In this document: in pieces, positions 60,626 to 64,000 of the stretch
Layout: each line of letters begins with the position of its first letter
Position numbering within the stretch: position 1 is the first letter of the stretch
Source: Ornithinimicrobium faecis
GTDB taxonomy: Bacteria > Actinomycetota > Actinomycetes > Actinomycetales > Dermatophilaceae
DNA: 64,000 bases
Reading direction: 5' to 3'
NCBI RefSeq assembly: GCF_023923225.1
Contig: NZ_CP099489.1
Span: 434,001 to 498,000, forward strand
Position numbers and translations under genes: made by a program
The notes under the pieces: generated by a model
Seen by the model: the letters and a program-made list of their open reading frames with translations, nothing else
What the model was told of the DNA's origin: nothing
Database searches by the model: none

Positions 60626-61798
60626 ATGGTCGACTTCTCCCTCACTGAGGAGCAGCGGGACGTTCGGAATGCAGTGCGGTCCTTCATCGAGAAGGAGGTC
60701 ATGCCGTTCGAGGCTGAGGTGCTGCGCAACGAGCGCGAGGGCCGGCCGAGCCTGGAGCCCGGCGTGCTCAAGGAGCTGCAGCAGAAGGCGCGCAAGCACG
60801 GCTACTGGGGCATCAACACCCCGGAGGACTACGGCGGCATGGCTGTCGGACCCGTGCTCAGCGCCATCATCGCCGGCGAGGCGGGCCGGACCTATGTCCC
60901 GTTCCGCTTCGGTGGCTCCGCCGACAACATTCTGTATGCCGGCACCAAGGAGCAGCAGGAGGAGTTTCTGCTGCCGACGATCGAGGGCGAGCGGCGCAGC
61001 TGCTTTGCGATCACCGAGCCCGGTGCGGGCTCCGACGCCCGCAGCATCCAGACCAAGGCCGTCCAGGACGGCGACGACTGGATCATCAGCGGCGAGAAGA
61101 TCTTCATCACCAACGGCAACGAGGCCGACTTCGTCATGGTCTTCGCGGTCACCGACAAGGAGAAGGGCGCCGACGGCGGCGTCACCTGCTTCCTGGTCGA
61201 CCGCGCCATGGGCTGGACCTCCGACCCGATCGCCACGATGGGCGAGTGGGGACCGGCGTCCCTGCACTTCGACAACGTCCGCGTCCCGAGCCGCAACATC
61301 CTCGGTGAGGTCGGCAAGGGCTTCGAGCTGGCCATGCGCTGGATCGGTCAGGGCCGCTACATGATCCCGGCCGGTGCGTTGGGCGGCGCCGAGCGCATGC
61401 TCGAGATGGCGATCGACTATGCAAACACGCGCCACTCGATGGGTCGCCCCATCGCCGAGTATCAGGGCATCCAGTGGCACATCGCCGACAGCGCCGTCGA
61501 GCTCGAGGCCGCGCGCTGGCTGACCCTGTTCGCCGCCTGGCAGGTCCAGGAGGGCAAGGACGCCCGGCAGGCCTCCTCGATCGCCAAGCTGAGCGGCACG
61601 ACCATGGCCAACAAGGTGGTCGACCGCGTGCTGCAGATCCACGGCGGCATGGGCTACACCAAGGAGCTCCCACTCGAGCGCTGGTATCGCGAGCTGCGCC
61701 TCCTGCGCATCTTTGAAGGCACCGACGAGATCCAGAAGCGCACCATCGCGCGCAACCTGCTCAAGGGGCACGTCAAGGTTGGTGACTCGCTGCGATGA
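60626..61798 (+). CDS. Acyl-CoA dehydrogenase
   Basis: 390 residues, FAD enzyme that introduces the 2,3 double bond of an acyl-CoA and hands electrons to ETF. Motifs: FAITEPGAGSDA at the FAD/substrate site, GEKIFITNGNEADFVMVFA, and the catalytic Glu364 in LRIFEGTDEIQKRTIARNLL. ATG at 60626 with AAAGGAG. Its stop overlaps the start of the ADP-forming ligase gene. A partner ETF is encoded at 48606-50381. Confidence 0.95.
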   Translation: MVDFSLTEEQRDVRNAVRSFIEKEVMPFEAEVLRNEREGRPSLEPGVLKELQQKARKHGYWGINTPEDYGGMAVGPVLSAIIAGEAGRTYVPFRFGGSADNILYAGTKEQQEEFLLPTIEGERRSCFAITEPGAGSDARSIQTKAVQDGDDWIISGEKIFITNGNEADFVMVFAVTDKEKGADGGVTCFLVDRAMGWTSDPIATMGEWGPASLHFDNVRVPSRNILGEVGKGFELAMRWIGQGRYMIPAGALGGAERMLEMAIDYANTRHSMGRPIAEYQGIQWHIADSAVELEAARWLTLFAAWQVQEGKDARQASSIAKLSGTTMANKVVDRVLQIHGGMGYTKELPLERWYRELRLLRIFEGTDEIQKRTIARNLLKGHVKVGDSLR

Positions 61799-63975
61799 CC
61801 ACCATGGACGGGTTCTTCACGCCGAGCAGCGTCGCGCTGGTCGGGGCCACGGACAAGTCCGGCTGGTCACTCAGCACCTTCAACAACCTGCGCGACCCCG
61901 AGCACGGTTATCCGGGCGAGGTGTATCTGGTCAACCCGCGCACCGAGGTGGTGCACGACACCGCGGCCTATCCGAGCCTGACGGCCATCGGCAAGCCGGT
62001 GGACCTGGCCTATGTGATGACCCCGGTCTCGGTTGTGCCCCAGGTGCTGCGCGAGGGTGCTGCCCTCGGCACCCGGCACTATGTCGTGCTGACCGCAGGC
62101 TATGGCGAGGTCGGCGGCGAGGGTGCGGTGCGCGAGCAGGAGCTCGCGGACCTGGCCGAGGAGCTCGACCTGGTCGTGCTCGGGCCCAACGGCAACGGCT
62201 TCATCAATGCTGCGATGAAGACCAACCCCTACGGGTTGCCGATCCCCAAGCCGTTGATCTCGGGCAACGTCGGCGTCGTGCTGCAGAGCGGTGGGTTGGC
62301 CAGCAACGTGCTGGCCTTCGCCCAGGCCCGCAACATCGGCGTCAGCCTGCTCACGTCGATGGGCAACGAGACCGTCGTCAGTGTCACCGACGTCGTCTCC
62401 GCCCTCGTCGACGACCCAAACACCAAGAGCATCGCGCTCTTCCTGGAGGCGATCCGCAACCCGGAGGAGTTCCGTGAGGTGGCGAACCGAGCGCTCGCCG
62501 CCGGCAAGCCGATCGTGGCGCTCAAGGTCGGGCGCAGCGAGAAGGCCTCTCGGACAGCGCAGGCGCACACCGGTGCGCTGGTGGGCGACGACAAGACCAT
62601 CGATGCGGTCTTCAAGCAGCTCGGTGTCGTGCGGGTGGAGTCGTTGGAGGACCTCATGGTCACCGCAGGCCTGCTGGCTGAGACCGGACCGCTGCCGGGC
62701 AACCGCATCGGCGTGGTGACCCCCTCCGGAGGTGCCTCGGAGATCATCGCCGACCGGGCGGATATGGAGGGGCTGGACCTGCCCGACTTCTCCCCGGAGA
62801 TCACCGCCGAGCTGAAGGCGATCGTGCCGGAGTTCGCGACGGTCGCCAACCCGTTGGACGTCACCGGCTTCGTGCTGCTCGACCGCACCCTGCTGGGGCG
62901 GGCGGCCGAGGCTGCAGCCAAGGAGCCGGCGATCGACCTGGTGGTCCTCCTGCAGGACCTGCCCAAGTCGACGCCCTCGATGGACGACACGGTGGCGGCC
63001 TTCACTGCCAACGCCGAGATCCTGGCCAAGTCACCGGTCCCGGTGGTGATCATGGGCAACGTGCTCACCGACATCAACGAGGTCGGGCGTGAGGTCACCA
63101 GACGGAGCAACTATCCGATGATCCTTGGTGGCATCGAGCACGGCATGGCTGCCATCGGGCACGCCGTTCGGTGGAGTGAGACCTATCGGCGGGCTCAGGA
63201 GCGCCGGGGCACCGGCGACGGCGGGTCCGTGGTCCGGTTGCCCACCACGGATGCCTCGGGTGTCTGGGCCGAGCATCGCGCCGGGTCCTTCCTGCGCGAG
63301 CACGGCGTGCCGATTGTGCCGACCGAGCTGGTCTCCGATGCCGACGCTGCGGCTGCGGCGGCGGACGAGGTGGGCTATCCGGTGGTCCTCAAGGCTGCTG
63401 CCGAGGGACTGGCGCACAAGAGCGACATCGGTGGGGTGCATCTCGGCCTGGCCAGTGCCGACGCGGTCCGAGAGGCCTTCGGGTCGATGCAGGCCAGCCT
63501 CGCTGAGCACGGGCACCCGGAGTCACAGGCGATCATCCAGCCGATGCGGTCCTCCGGGACCGAGCTGCTGGTCGGGGTTGTGCGGGACCCGCAGTGGGGC
63601 CCCACCCTCGCTGTGGCGATGGGTGGCATCTGGGTCGAGGTCATGGCCGACTCGGCCCTGCGGGTGCTGCCGGTTGACCGGCAGGAGGTCCGTGAGGCGA
63701 TCGAGGAGTTGCGCGGCGTCGGCATGCTGCGGGGGGCCCGCGGCACGCCGGCCACGGATCTCGACGCGCTGGCGGCGGTGATCCACCAGGTCGGCGAGAT
63801 CGCTGTCGGGCTGGGCGATGACCTCGAGTCCCTGGAGATCAACCCGTTGCTCGTCCACGGCGACCGGATCGAGGCGCTCGACGCGTTGATCACCTGGCGC
63901 TCGGACGGCGAGCCCAATGGCGGTCAGGGCGCCTCCACCCCATCCGACGACGAGGTCAGTCGGCGCGGAGCCTGA
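61795..63975 (+). CDS. ADP-forming acyl-CoA ligase (acetate-CoA ligase family, fused subunits)
   Basis: 726 residues joining both subunits. Residues about 5-100 are the CoA-binding Rossmann domain (SVALVGATDKSGWSLSTFNNL), about 145-290 and 300-450 the succinyl-CoA-synthetase-like domains (VLQSGGLASNVLAFAQARNIG, VVTPSGGASEIIADRADMEG), and about 490-720 the ATP-grasp domain (YPVVLKAAAEGLAHKSDIGGVHLGL, core LAHKSDIGGV). It makes acyl-CoA from acid, CoA and ATP, releasing ADP and phosphate. In this operon it should activate the imported acid. ATGA overlap with the dehydrogenase gene. Confidence 0.93.
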   Translation: MTTMDGFFTPSSVALVGATDKSGWSLSTFNNLRDPEHGYPGEVYLVNPRTEVVHDTAAYPSLTAIGKPVDLAYVMTPVSVVPQVLREGAALGTRHYVVLTAGYGEVGGEGAVREQELADLAEELDLVVLGPNGNGFINAAMKTNPYGLPIPKPLISGNVGVVLQSGGLASNVLAFAQARNIGVSLLTSMGNETVVSVTDVVSALVDDPNTKSIALFLEAIRNPEEFREVANRALAAGKPIVALKVGRSEKASRTAQAHTGALVGDDKTIDAVFKQLGVVRVESLEDLMVTAGLLAETGPLPGNRIGVVTPSGGASEIIADRADMEGLDLPDFSPEITAELKAIVPEFATVANPLDVTGFVLLDRTLLGRAAEAAAKEPAIDLVVLLQDLPKSTPSMDDTVAAFTANAEILAKSPVPVVIMGNVLTDINEVGREVTRRSNYPMILGGIEHGMAAIGHAVRWSETYRRAQERRGTGDGGSVVRLPTTDASGVWAEHRAGSFLREHGVPIVPTELVSDADAAAAAADEVGYPVVLKAAAEGLAHKSDIGGVHLGLASADAVREAFGSMQASLAEHGHPESQAIIQPMRSSGTELLVGVVRDPQWGPTLAVAMGGIWVEVMADSALRVLPVDRQEVREAIEELRGVGMLRGARGTPATDLDALAAVIHQVGEIAVGLGDDLESLEINPLLVHGDRIEALDALITWRSDGEPNGGQGASTPSDDEVSRRGA

Positions 63976-63981
63976 CGTCTC

Positions 63982-64000
63982 ATGACCACGGACCTGTTGG
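63982..64000 (+). CDS. Start of a further gene, cut by the window end
   Basis: An ATG at 63982, with GGAG about 11 bases upstream, opens a frame (MTTDLL) six bases after the ligase stop. Only six codons are visible, so nothing can be said of its product except that it probably belongs to the same operon. Confidence 0.45.

Overview
The window is high-GC DNA (many GTG starts, GTGA/ATGA gene overlaps, a mycothiol-type DinB family protein, a YdeI-like protein, WYL, IclR and TetR regulators). It fits an actinobacterium, probably a Micrococcales member of the Intrasporangiaceae/Ornithinimicrobium type. That placement is inference from gene content, not from a marker gene. It looks like ordinary chromosome with several catabolic and uptake islands. 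There is no rRNA, phage structural module, transposase or CRISPR array; one tRNA-Ser is present.

Layout. (a) 1-5851: end of an exopolysaccharide cluster, with a polymerase carrying a Wzz-like tail (cut by the window edge), a GT2 glycosyltransferase, a fused Alg14/Alg13-type glycosyltransferase, and a convergent secreted protein with three cell-wall-binding repeats and a glycoside-hydrolase-like domain. (b) 6227-11622: housekeeping genes including an atypical response regulator, peptide deformylase, a PH-domain membrane protein, a dicarboxylate/amino-acid symporter and threonine aldolase. (c) 11670-16894: a cobalamin riboswitch followed by a membrane-anchored secreted protein and a complete ECF transporter (T, fused A1A2, S), a probable cobalamin or corrinoid uptake operon. 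(d) 16895-25902: small accessory genes, including a VapBC module with its operator next to a remnant of an alpha/beta hydrolase, uracil phosphoribosyltransferase, a WYL regulator with a clear palindromic operator, tadA, tRNA-Ser(CGA) and an XRE/ImmA-type peptidase.

(e) 26561-37334: an IclR-controlled uronate operon (kduI, kduD, a ribose-type ABC importer with two permeases, an aldehyde dehydrogenase, KDPG aldolase and KDG kinase) with a visible promoter and operator and a strong terminator. (f) 37597-46381: a 1,922-residue secreted ThuA/copper-radical-oxidase/LamG protein, followed by a tautomerase and a YcnI-CopCD copper pair. (g) 46400-47043: a 644-bp near-exact copy of 25834-26477 that encodes an identical YdeI-like protein and truncates the neighbouring hydrolase.

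(h) 47041-64000: the most interesting region. It holds MFS and ETF genes, a peptide-type ABC importer followed directly by a metallo-beta-lactamase-fold enzyme, a DUF35/OB-fold protein and a cysteine-less thiolase-like (Ltp2-type) protein, then a TetR regulator, a MaoC hydratase, an acyl-CoA dehydrogenase and an ADP-forming acyl-CoA ligase. Three promoter regions share a TCTAGA-N7-TCTAGA operator placed just downstream of the -10 box. Together these genes read as one regulon that imports an acid, activates it to a CoA thioester, desaturates and hydrates it, and cleaves it by a retro-aldol step. Its substrate is unknown.
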